A stretch of DNA of 64,000 nt, from positions 1-64,000 of the forward strand of contig JBFLYW010000015.1 of assembly GCA_040756515.1 (NCBI GenBank), given 5' to 3'. The position numbers were made by a program, and so were the translations under genes. The stretch is from DSXH01 sp020724325. Its GTDB lineage: Bacteria; Bacteroidota; Ignavibacteria; Ignavibacteriales; Melioribacteraceae. Shown in pieces: positions 8,996 to 17,064 of this stretch; within the stretch, counting starts at the first letter, position 1, and every line of letters begins with the position of its first letter. Under the pieces are notes generated by a model. It ran no database searches, was not told where the DNA came from, and saw only the letters and a program-made list of their open reading frames with translations.

Positions 8996-10270
8996 CTATT
9001 TTATTCCCTTTTCCAGTCCATGGGAATTTGGCCCGGTCTCACTTCGGCGGAGCAGAAATGCAAAAAGGAGTCCGAAGAGCCCCAGTGAAGAAAAGATCCA
9101 CATTCCCAAATTATAACCCGCAGGATTTTGTGCGCTTGCGTTTGAAATATCGTTAGCACTTCCAATTACCCAATTCATTCCAGCTAAACCAATCTGTTGA
9201 ATTAAAGTCATTAACGCATAAGCAGAGCCAAGCCTTTTCTCTTCAACTATATATGCAACCGACGGCCACATTACTGCTGGTATAAGTGAAAATGAAATTC
9301 CCATCATAGCAATTGGAATAAATAACGAAATGCTTGTATATGTCATTAACAAATAAGTAGGTATTAATAAAAAAGAACCGACCGACATTAAAAGAGCTCT
9401 TTTACCAATTCGATCTGCTAATAATCCAAATAAAGGTGTAGCAATCATCGCAGAGAAAGGTAAAATGCTATTAAGCATACCGGCGAATTCTCTTTCTGTG
9501 CCGTGTGCTTCCATAAAATATTTTATAGCAAATGTTCTGAACGGAAAAATTGCAGAATAGAATGTAACACACAAACCAACTATCAGCCAAAAGGATAGTC
9601 CGAATTTGAAGAGATTTTTAAAATCCAGCTTATCAATTTCTGATTTTTTACCTAATTCAAATTTCTTTTCAGCATTACTTTCTAAAATCCAGTAAGCAAT
9701 TGTAGCCATCAAACATATTAATGCTAATGCGATTGCAATAAAAAGCGGACTTTGCCAATCACCATAAAAAGATTTTGCCCAGGTTGGGGAATTATCGGCA
9801 GCTACTGAACCTAAGCGTGCAATAGTAAGGTTTAATCCAAAAGCAAAACTCAATTCTTTTCCTTTAAACCACTTGGCAAGAGATGTAGTAACTGCAACTA
9901 TTAATGGTTCAGATCCAACACCTAATAAAAATCTTCCGGCTAACATTACATTTTGATCTGGTGCAAATGCTGTTATAAAAGCTGATACAGTACAAATTAG
10001 AGCAAAAGCAAATAATGAAATTTTAGTACCGAATTTATCGATTATATATCCACCAACTAAAAGAACTATTATAGCTGCAATACTATAAGATGAATATAGC
10101 AATCCAATATCTTCATCAGATATTCCTCTTGAAGCTTTGAGCAAATCTGCTATAGGTGCAATGCTGTCATAAATATAGTAGTTTCCAAACATTGCCAGAG
10201 AGACAAAAACTAAAATAATCCATCTGAACAGTGGAGTCGGTTCCGGTTTATCTGCTATTTTATTTTCCAT
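8996..10270 (-). CDS. Major facilitator superfamily transporter
   Basis: This is a 424-aa polytopic protein with about twelve membrane segments. It has the MFS loop 2-3 signature near residues 68-78 (GYIIDKFGTKIS) and the mirrored loop 8-9 signature (GLLADRIGKRALL). The arrangement resembles the anion/organophosphate or nitrate-type MFS branches, but I cannot name a substrate. The N-terminus is cytoplasmic and the C-terminal tail (RRSETGPNSHGLEKGIK) is polar. It is followed closely by the exported hypothetical gene and preceded by a 135-base gap containing a strong inverted repeat. Confidence 0.88.
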   Translation of the reverse strand: MENKIADKPEPTPLFRWIILVFVSLAMFGNYYIYDSIAPIADLLKASRGISDEDIGLLYSSYSIAAIIVLLVGGYIIDKFGTKISLFAFALICTVSAFITAFAPDQNVMLAGRFLLGVGSEPLIVAVTTSLAKWFKGKELSFAFGLNLTIARLGSVAADNSPTWAKSFYGDWQSPLFIAIALALICLMATIAYWILESNAEKKFELGKKSEIDKLDFKNLFKFGLSFWLIVGLCVTFYSAIFPFRTFAIKYFMEAHGTEREFAGMLNSILPFSAMIATPLFGLLADRIGKRALLMSVGSFLLIPTYLLMTYTSISLFIPIAMMGISFSLIPAVMWPSVAYIVEEKRLGSAYALMTLIQQIGLAGMNWVIGSANDISNASAQNPAGYNLGMWIFSSLGLFGLLFAFLLRRSETGPNSHGLEKGIK

Positions 10271-10350
10271 TATATCTCTAAATAATCATTAAAATAATCT
10301 TGCTTATAATCTTGATTTGATCTTACTCATGCTCTTGCTCTTGCTAATGA

Positions 10351-10386
10351 TCCTGCTCTCAACAAAAACCACAAAGGAGAGCAGGA
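10351..10386. repeat. Perfect 10-bp inverted repeat between pepD and the MFS gene
   Basis: TCCTGCTCTC (10351-10360) pairs exactly with GAGAGCAGGA (10377-10386) across a 16-base loop. It is preceded by a short tandem of GCTCTT/TCTTGC units at about 10331-10345. It lies 20 bases downstream of the pepD stop codon on the minus strand. There is no T-tract, so it may be an mRNA 3'-end stabiliser or a protein site rather than an intrinsic terminator. Confidence 0.55.
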
Positions 10387-10405
10387 CCACAATCAAAAAT
10401 TTAAC

Positions 10406-11866
10406 CTATGCTGAAGGAATATTTTTTAACGCATTTGCTAAAAGGTTCCAGAATTTTTCTACAGTACTTATCTGCACTTTTTCATCGGGCGAATGAGCAC
10501 CGATAATAGTTGGTCCGAATGATATCATATCCATTTCCGGAAATTTCTCTTTAATAATTCCGCACTCTAAACCAGCATGAATAGCTTTTACTTCCGGAAG
10601 ACGGTTATACATATTTTCGTAAACACCTTTCATAACAGATAAAACCGGAGAATGGATGTCTGGTTTCCAGCCTGGGTAACCATCACCTTGTCTTACATCT
10701 GCTTTGGCAAGTTTAAATGCTGCTGCAACTGCATTAGAAATTTCTTTTTTTTCTGTTTCAACAGAACTTCTTTGGCTTAAAATAACGTCAACATTTTTCC
10801 CTTTAGTAGTAATTACAGCAAGGTTTGAAGAAGTTTCAACCAGCCCTTCAATATCTGCGCTCATTTTAATAACGCCGCTCTGAACAGCAAAAAGTGAGTT
10901 GATAAGATTTGTTGCCGTAGTTTTATCCATCACTTTAGCTTTCGATTTAACTTCTGCAGCAGATACTCCTAAATTTGGTTCTACACTTGCAAGTTCTGCT
11001 TTTACAATTGAGTTATAATTTTCTATGAATGAAAGTACATCATGAACAAATTTCTTTGGTGCTCTTACAACAGAAAATGACTCGCGTGGAATTGCATTAT
11101 GTTTGCTTCCGCCATTAATGCTTACTAAACGAATTCCGAACTTATAATTCAGTTCGTGCAGTAAACGCGCCATCAATTTAATTGCATTACCTCTTCCGGT
11201 ATGGATGTCTAATCCGGAGTGACCGCCTTTAAGTCCCTTTACTTTAATTTCCAGCGCAACAGTGTTGGCAGGAATTTCTGATGGTTTGAAAGAAAATTTT
11301 ACAAATGTATTTTGACCGCCGGAACAACCGATATAAAACGCTCCGTCCTCTTCCGAATCTAAATTGATAAGAATTTTGGAATTGAGAAAACCGGGTTTAA
11401 GCGCATTAGCACCATTAAGACCGGTTTCTTCGTCAAGCGTAAATAAAGCTTCAATAGGACCATGCTGCAAATCTTTAGATTCTAAAACAGCAAGAGCCGC
11501 AGCAACTCCAATTCCATTATCGCTGCCAAGAGTTGTTCCTTTTGCCTGAACCCAGTCCCCTTCTACATAAGGTTGAATAGGATCTTTATCGAAATCGTGC
11601 GTAACATCATTATTTTTTTCGGCTACCATATCAAGGTGACCTTGCAAGACAACTGGAGTTTTGTTTTCATAACCGGGTGTAGCAGGTTTGCGAATTACTA
11701 TATTTCCAAAATCATCAGCTGCATAATCAAGATTATTATTCTTTGCAATTCCTAAAACATATTGAGCAAGTTTCTGTTCTTTACGCGATGGATGCGGTAT
11801 ACGGCAAATCTCCTCGAAATGATTCCATAGTAACTCGGGTTTTAGTCCACCTAAAATATTTCCCAT
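10406..11866 (-). CDS. pepD: Aminoacyl-histidine dipeptidase (peptidase D), M20 family
   Basis: This 486-aa cytosolic metallopeptidase hydrolyses Xaa-His and other dipeptides. The M20 zinc-binding set is visible: H in VVLQGHLDMVAEK (about 74-86), D in GSDNGIGVAAA, the catalytic/metal EE in FTLDEETGLNGA (about 146-157), and a terminal H in SFGPTIIGAHSPDE. The dimerisation domain contains GLKGGHSGLDIHTGRGNA, as in PepD/carnosinase-type enzymes. Length matches E. coli PepD (485 aa). It sits one base downstream of the PqqD-like gene and in line with the OPT peptide transporter, so intracellular breakdown of imported di- and tripeptides is the likely job. Confidence 0.93.
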   Translation of the reverse strand: MGNILGGLKPELLWNHFEEICRIPHPSRKEQKLAQYVLGIAKNNNLDYAADDFGNIVIRKPATPGYENKTPVVLQGHLDMVAEKNNDVTHDFDKDPIQPYVEGDWVQAKGTTLGSDNGIGVAAALAVLESKDLQHGPIEALFTLDEETGLNGANALKPGFLNSKILINLDSEEDGAFYIGCSGGQNTFVKFSFKPSEIPANTVALEIKVKGLKGGHSGLDIHTGRGNAIKLMARLLHELNYKFGIRLVSINGGSKHNAIPRESFSVVRAPKKFVHDVLSFIENYNSIVKAELASVEPNLGVSAAEVKSKAKVMDKTTATNLINSLFAVQSGVIKMSADIEGLVETSSNLAVITTKGKNVDVILSQRSSVETEKKEISNAVAAAFKLAKADVRQGDGYPGWKPDIHSPVLSVMKGVYENMYNRLPEVKAIHAGLECGIIKEKFPEMDMISFGPTIIGAHSPDEKVQISTVEKFWNLLANALKNIPSA

Positions 11867-11867
11867 T

Positions 11868-12245
11868 TTAATCCTCCTTATTTATTTCTGAAAAAGTTAT
11901 TAGTCTCTGCTCGTATAAATTTGTTAAAAATTTTGTAAGACGCTGATTTACCGGCTCAATCTTTTCACCGAATTTTTCCAATAAGATTTTAGAAATTGAA
12001 CGGACATCTTTTTTGCCATCGAGCAACAACCAGGCAGATGATCCAATTTCATCCAAATTCAGTTTAAAAACTGGTGATTTTAATTTTGGGACGATATACT
12101 TAGCAAAATATTTGTTTTTGAATTTGGGAATGAGAACGGTTACGAGATTTTCGTTGATTTCTTCGCCGTATAATTTGAATGGATGTAAATCGAGGTAATT
12201 AGCATTCTTCAAAATTTTTCTGCGTTTACTGAAATTTAAGTGCAT
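11868..12245 (-). CDS. PqqD-like (RRE-fold) small protein
   Basis: This 125-aa protein resembles the PqqD family. The C-terminal two thirds read as the family's winged-helix fold, with LNLDEIGSSAWLLLDGKKDV (about residues 63-82) matching the 'LNxTGAxIWxLLDGxRTV' signature, followed by two helices ending in FLTNLYEQRLITF. In known systems this fold binds precursor or leader peptides and presents them to a partner enzyme. No radical-SAM or other RiPP maturase is nearby. Instead it lies between a peptide transporter (OPT) and pepD, separated from pepD by one base. Function here is unknown; peptide binding is an inference. Confidence 0.72.
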   Translation of the reverse strand: MHLNFSKRRKILKNANYLDLHPFKLYGEEINENLVTVLIPKFKNKYFAKYIVPKLKSPVFKLNLDEIGSSAWLLLDGKKDVRSISKILLEKFGEKIEPVNQRLTKFLTNLYEQRLITFSEINKED

Positions 12246-12267
12246 TAACTCTCCGTTAAAAAATTAT

Positions 12268-12297
12268 CCCCGATACAATTAATAAATTGCATCGGGG
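12268..12297 (-). terminator. Rho-independent terminator after the OPT gene
   Basis: On the minus strand, CCCCGATGCAATT and AATTGTATCGGGG form a 13-bp stem with one mismatch and a 4-base loop, followed by ATAATTTTTT. It lies 23 bases beyond the OPT stop codon and 22 bases before the PqqD-like start. It would end or attenuate transcription between the two genes. Confidence 0.8.
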
Positions 12298-12320
12298 GAA
12301 ATTTTAGAAGAAAAAACAGA

Positions 12321-14399
12321 TTACATTGATACTTGTGGTGGTGCAGGATCCTCCGGCTTACCGGCATTCTTTAATGGTATTTTAATTAAATACCAGGCAA
12401 TGAATGCAAATACTAATAAGCTGAGGTAGAAACTTGGTTCATCAAATATTTTAAACAATTCAATTTCGAAGAACGCAAATCCTGCAAAGAGAAGTCCAAT
12501 TAAAGCTTCACCTGCAATTAATCCAGCCGCTAAGAGAATGCCGTTGTTCTCAACACGGGATTTTTGAGCATCATTAAAGTTCTTTTTAGCATTAAACATT
12601 TCGACGGCACCTTTAATTAAACCACCGACAAAAATTGCGAAAGTAGTTCCTAAAGGTAAATACATACCAACAGAAACAAGCATAGGGCTGCGAACTTGCA
12701 TTAGAATAAATCCAAAGCCCATCAACATACCCACTATGATAAGCGGCCAAGCCATTTCACCGCCCACAATACCAGTTGATAACATTGCCATCAAACTTGC
12801 TTGAGGAGCTGGAAGCACCGGTCCACCAAAACCGCCTTCGTATGGAGGATCAGCCATTTTCCCGGCGTTTATATCACCTTGATGGAGAATAACCAACGGA
12901 ATAAACATAACAGCCGATGAAACTAATGCACCGATAATATTTCCTGTTTGCATTTTCCAGGGAGTACCGCCTAAGATGTGACCAACTTTCAAATCTTGAA
13001 GCATTTCACCTGCAACAGCAGCGGCAACACAAACAACCGCGGCAACACCTAAGACTGCTGCAATTCCCTGAATTCCGCTCATACCAAGTGCAACCATTAA
13101 CAGAGCCGCAACAATTAATGTAGAAAGTGTTAACCCGCTAATAGGATTGTTTGAAGAACCTATTATGCCTACTAAATATCCTGAAACTGCGGCAAAGAAA
13201 AATCCTGCTACAATCATCACAGCAGTAGCTACAAGTGCTGCTACAACATCTTGAGCAAAATAGTTGTAGATAAAGAAAGTACCAATTGCCGCAATACCAA
13301 TACCAATCAATATCCAGTTAAAACTTAGATCTTTTTCTGTACGAATAGATACCTGTTCACCTGTTGCTGCTTTTTTTACGTCGGAAACTGACCGCGATAT
13401 ACCTGTTATCAAACTTTTTCTCATTCTAAACAAAGTATAACCGGCACCAACTAACATTCCACCTATTGCAATTGGACGAACAATAAATTTCCATATTTCG
13501 GTCATCTGATAAATAGGGTCCTGAACTCTTTCTGTAGCTTTTTCGATTGTAATTTGACTTGCTGCTGCTAATTGTGCAGCCCAAGCTTCTATATTAATGT
13601 AAGGTCCTATGAAATAGTAGATTATTGGGGTTAACAATCCCCAAGCTAATAGACCACCGCTAAAATTAAGAGAAGCTAATTTAGGTCCAATAATATATCC
13701 AACGCCCAAATAAGCTGGTTTGACAGCTGGTGAACTTAGAACTATTCCACCTTTTGCAGTCAAAGCAGTCCCTTTAATAACAGTCTCAAAAAATTGAACG
13801 AACGATGCCCAACTCGATGCGAAAAATTTTAACTCGCCTAAGACTTTTATCAAAGCGCCAATTCCCATTGCACTAAAGAGGAATTTTGCCCCGCTTCCGC
13901 CTTTTTGCCCAGATTTATGAATTTCACTTGCTGCAACCGATTCTGGAAATGGCAACTCAACATCTTCAACCATAACCCTTCTTAATAATGCAACAAACAT
14001 AATTCCCAACAATCCGCCAGCGAACATAATAGCAACTGAGATTAGAAAATTTTCTGTCGTTGCAAAAGTCGTAAAGTTATCCGGATGCCAAATTTTCGCA
14101 ATATAAAAAGCCGGTAAAGTAAAAATTGCGCCAGCTGCTACCGACTCACCAATTGAACCGATAGTACGCGCAAAATTTTCTTCTAGTATTGTGCCTTTCA
14201 TTATTCGCAGCATCGCCATACCGATAACTGCTGCTGGATAAGTTGCTGCAATCGTCATACCGGCTTTTAAACCTAAATATGCATTAGCCGCACCTAATAC
14301 AACCGTCATTACAAGACCAATAATTAAAGCACGTACCGTAAATTCTGCTAGGTTAGTTTCTGAAGAGACGAAGGGGACAAATTTCTTTTGTTCCACCAT
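12321..14399 (-). CDS. Oligopeptide transporter, OPT family
   Basis: This is a 692-aa membrane protein with roughly 15-16 hydrophobic segments, the size of prokaryotic OPT members (TIGR00733-like). The N-terminus carries the conserved AYLGLKAGMTIAATYPAAVIGMA stretch (about residues 42-63, shown in part) and the middle contains GIIGSSNNPISGLTL, a family signature. The family imports oligopeptides, or in some lineages metal-chelator complexes, with protons. Downstream genes encode a PqqD-like protein and a dipeptidase, which favours peptides as substrate. The ATG follows an AGGAGAAAAGT ribosome binding site. A terminator after the gene suggests that it can be expressed apart from its neighbours. 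Confidence 0.92.
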   Translation of the reverse strand: MVEQKKFVPFVSSETNLAEFTVRALIIGLVMTVVLGAANAYLGLKAGMTIAATYPAAVIGMAMLRIMKGTILEENFARTIGSIGESVAAGAIFTLPAFYIAKIWHPDNFTTFATTENFLISVAIMFAGGLLGIMFVALLRRVMVEDVELPFPESVAASEIHKSGQKGGSGAKFLFSAMGIGALIKVLGELKFFASSWASFVQFFETVIKGTALTAKGGIVLSSPAVKPAYLGVGYIIGPKLASLNFSGGLLAWGLLTPIIYYFIGPYINIEAWAAQLAAASQITIEKATERVQDPIYQMTEIWKFIVRPIAIGGMLVGAGYTLFRMRKSLITGISRSVSDVKKAATGEQVSIRTEKDLSFNWILIGIGIAAIGTFFIYNYFAQDVVAALVATAVMIVAGFFFAAVSGYLVGIIGSSNNPISGLTLSTLIVAALLMVALGMSGIQGIAAVLGVAAVVCVAAAVAGEMLQDLKVGHILGGTPWKMQTGNIIGALVSSAVMFIPLVILHQGDINAGKMADPPYEGGFGGPVLPAPQASLMAMLSTGIVGGEMAWPLIIVGMLMGFGFILMQVRSPMLVSVGMYLPLGTTFAIFVGGLIKGAVEMFNAKKNFNDAQKSRVENNGILLAAGLIAGEALIGLLFAGFAFFEIELFKIFDEPSFYLSLLVFAFIAWYLIKIPLKNAGKPEDPAPPQVSM

Positions 14400-14565
14400 A
14401 CTTTTCTCCTGTGTTTGATGATAGGATTTTATGAATTAGTATAAAATTTTGTTTATCGGTGTGCTAATATAATTATGTAATTGAATCAGAGCAACAGATT
14501 AATGATATGAAGAATTGAAGATTAGTTTTAATACTTAAGACACAATTTATCTAAATGATAACTGG
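14400..14565. promoter_or_regulatory. Upstream region of the OPT gene
   Basis: This A/T-rich stretch lies between the OPT start codon and the left end of the composite repeat. It should hold the OPT promoter on the minus strand. I see no clear operator or riboswitch in it. Confidence 0.3.
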
Positions 14566-15432
14566 TAACCTCTTAAGAGTATCGCTTGTCATGTCTCAGT
14601 CACTTCGTTCCTTCGACATGTCATTTCGATCCCGTAGTTGATGGACAGTGAGAGTCGAATCTAAACCTTGAAGGTCAAGCGTTGTTTATTAATTCCTGAA
14701 GACCTTCAAGGTTGTTGTTCCTCATTCGCTCCGCTCCTTCGGAATGACTATTCTTCGTCGCTTCGCTCATCAGAATGACAGAGTAGAAGGTGTCCTGTCA
14801 TTCTGAGCCGAACCTAAACCTTGAAGGTCAAGAGTTGTTATCTATTTCCGCATGACCTTCAAGGTTGTTGTTCCTCAGTCGCTCCGCTCCTTCGGAATGA
14901 CTATTCTTCGTCGCTTCGCTCCACTGAACGACAGAGTAAAAAGTGTCCTGTCATTCTGAACGAAGTGAAGAATCTATTCGTAGTTTCTTCAGTCATACCT
15001 ACGTGTCGGTATTTCTTAAGAATGACAGAGCAGAAAACGTATTGTCATTCTGAGCCGAACCTAAACCTTGAAGGTCAAGCGTTGTTTATTAATTCCTGAA
15101 GACCTTCAAGGTTGTTGTTCCTCAGTCGCTCCGCTCCTTCGGAATGACTATTCTTCGTCGCTTCGCTCATCAGAATGACAGAGTAGAAGGTGTCCTGTCA
15201 TTCTGAGCCGAACGAAGTGAGGCGAAGAATCTATGCGTAGTTTCTCGGTCACTTCGTTCCCTCGAAATAACATTTCTCATCCCGCTTTGCGGGATTCGGA
15301 ATGACTACTCTTCGTCTCCCGACAAGTCGGGATCCTCAGAATGACATTTGTCTTTCGCTTCGCTCTTTCGAAATAAAACTTCTCAGTCGCTTCGCTCCTT
15401 CGAAGTGACTTTTCTGAATTTTGCAGAAGTCT
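14566..15432. repeat. Composite intergenic repeat, copy 2 (867 bp)
   Basis: This is an array of short modules: a left end TAACCTCTTAAGAGTATCGC, three hairpins with AACCTTGAAGGTC / GACCTTCAAGGTT arms (14664-14713, 14817-14866, 15064-15113), repeated 'GTCATTCTGAGCCGAAC' and 'TCGCTCCGCTCCTTCGGAATGAC' words, a CCCGCTTTGCGGG mini-hairpin at about 15281-15293, and a right end TTTCTGAATTTTGCAGAAG. Bases 14661-14813 and 15061-15213 are near-identical (one mismatch seen) at exactly 400 bp spacing. No gene is supported inside it. Confidence 0.88.
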
Positions 15433-15457
15433 AAACAGAGTACTTTTCGAATCTCAA

Positions 15458-16249
15458 TTAAAATTTCATTTTGCGCATTCCGATGTGGCAAATAGCAAAA
15501 TCATATTTAACCGGATCTGCCGGGTCTAGTTCTCTAAGGTTATCTGTTATTTCTTCTGCCATTTTCCAGGAAACATTTTTGCGGCTCGTCAATTTCAGTT
15601 CTTTACTAATTCTGGCAACATGTGTATCAACCGGAATTATTAATTTAGAAGGCGGAATTTTTTTCCACAATCCCAAATCAAGCTCGTCTTTGCGAACCAT
15701 CCATCTTAGAAAGAGGTTCATCCGTTTGCAAGCACTCCCTTTTACCGGTTCTGGAAACATAAATTTGTTACCATAACTAACGCTGTCATTTTCAGCCATT
15801 AACTCAATCATATTTTTAGAGAATGTTGAGATCCTTTCCTTTATGTCTATTTCGGTGCCCGGCTGATCCAAAAGAAAAAAAGTTTCCAGTGAATCAAACT
15901 TTTTATAAATCTTATTCAAAGCGTAAAACAATTTTGATATATCAGTACCGGAATAAAATCTGTGTTTCAATAAACTGAACAAACGAATTCCTTCATTAAT
16001 ATCATAGTTTAATACAAAACTGTACGGACTTCTAAGCATAATTGAGTGAAGTTTTTCTACGGAGTTCATTATTTGTTTGATGCTGCCGAAAGCAAAGAGC
16101 GAGGAAAGGAGTCCAGAAATTTCAATATCGTGATAGCTGCAATATCTGTGAAGAAATTCTAAAGGGTCTGGCGAGATTTTATTTCTATCAAAATAGTAAT
16201 AGTGATAATCGAGTTTCTTCTTAAGTCGAAGAGAAAATATTTTATTCAA
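15458..16249 (-). CDS. TIGR02757 family protein
   Basis: This 263-aa protein matches the TIGR02757 (DUF2400) family of the Bacteroidota/Chlorobi and some other bacteria. Its landmarks are LEFLHRYCSYHDIEISGLLSSLFAFG (in part, about residues 32-56), HRFYSGTD, a central MRLFLRWMVRKDELDLGLWKKI segment (in part), and PVDTHVARISKELKLTSRK, which recalls the helix-hairpin-helix DNA glycosylase fold. The conserved 'LDPADPVKYDFAICHIGM' end is intact. A DNA-repair-like role has been suggested only by fold resemblance; the function is not established. The start is TTG at 16249, 25 bases after the pdxJ stop, so the two genes probably form an operon. Confidence 0.8.
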   Translation of the reverse strand: MNKIFSLRLKKKLDYHYYYFDRNKISPDPLEFLHRYCSYHDIEISGLLSSLFAFGSIKQIMNSVEKLHSIMLRSPYSFVLNYDINEGIRLFSLLKHRFYSGTDISKLFYALNKIYKKFDSLETFFLLDQPGTEIDIKERISTFSKNMIELMAENDSVSYGNKFMFPEPVKGSACKRMNLFLRWMVRKDELDLGLWKKIPPSKLIIPVDTHVARISKELKLTSRKNVSWKMAEEITDNLRELDPADPVKYDFAICHIGMRKMKF

Positions 16250-16274
16250 AGAAAAACTGTTCTCTAATTTTTAT

Positions 16275-16988
16275 TTATTTTTTTATCAACTCTATCATCT
16301 CTTTAATAGCTTTTTCAATTCCAACAAATACTGAACGGGCAATAACAGCATGCCCAATGCTTACTTCATCAATATCCGGAATAGCAACAAATTCTTTCAT
16401 GTTGATATAATTAAGACCATGCCCGGCATTAACTCCCAGCCCAAGTTTTTTAGCATGTTTAGCGGCGATGCGAATATTTTCAAGTTCATCAAAAATATTT
16501 TCTTCTCCTACTGCATTTGCATAATGCCCGGTATGAATTTCTATAATGTCCGCATTAATTTCTGCAGCGGCATCAACCTGGTTTAGATCCGGTTCGATAA
16601 AAAGAGAAACCTGGATTTTGGACGAATGAAGTGTTTTAATTGTATTGCGCAGGTGATTAATGTTATCAATTACATTAATTCCTCCTTCGGTAGTAAGTTC
16701 CTGCCTCTTCTCAGGTACTATTGTAGCAAGTTCAGGTTGAACGTCACAAGCAATATCAATAATTTCATCAACGGCTGCCATTTCAAGATCGAGTTTTGTT
16801 GTAATCAGCTCTTTTAACAATCTTACATCTCTTTCATTAATATGTCTTCTATCTTCGCGCAGATGAACAACAATTCCATCAACTCCGTAAACTTCAGCCA
16901 TTAATGCAAAAGTAACAGGATCGGGCTGAACTTCCCCGCGTGCATTTCTTAGAGTTGCAACGTGATCAATATTTAAACAAAATCTCAT
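16275..16988 (-). CDS. pdxJ: Pyridoxine 5'-phosphate synthase
   Basis: This is a 237-aa cytosolic TIM-barrel enzyme of de novo vitamin B6 synthesis. It condenses 1-deoxyxylulose 5-phosphate with 3-amino-2-oxopropyl phosphate. Family landmarks are present from the first residues: LNIDHVATLRNARGE (4-18), the DGIVVHLREDRRHI segment with phosphate-binding residues, the catalytic-Glu region LEMAAVDEI, TEGGINVI, and GLGVNAGHGLNY. The C-terminal EVSIGHAVIARSVFVGIEKA closes the barrel. Length is that of the family. It precedes the TIGR02757 gene. No partner pdxA is in the window. Confidence 0.96.
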   Translation of the reverse strand: MRFCLNIDHVATLRNARGEVQPDPVTFALMAEVYGVDGIVVHLREDRRHINERDVRLLKELITTKLDLEMAAVDEIIDIACDVQPELATIVPEKRQELTTEGGINVIDNINHLRNTIKTLHSSKIQVSLFIEPDLNQVDAAAEINADIIEIHTGHYANAVGEENIFDELENIRIAAKHAKKLGLGVNAGHGLNYINMKEFVAIPDIDEVSIGHAVIARSVFVGIEKAIKEMIELIKK

Positions 16989-17064
16989 ATAATACCCTTT
17001 CCAATTTTCGAATTAAACTTTTGACTGGTAAATTGTAAAGCCCGCTCAAAATTAAAAGCGATAA

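Noticed and set aside
14821..15099. 92-aa open frame on the plus strand
   Set aside because: It lies entirely in the composite repeat and its peptide (for example VILNEVKNLFVVSS) is the translation of dispersed repeat words, not a protein.
14566..15432. Possible CRISPR array
   Set aside because: Repeats are modular, of uneven spacing and internally palindromic; spacer-like unique segments of constant length are missing and no cas genes are present.
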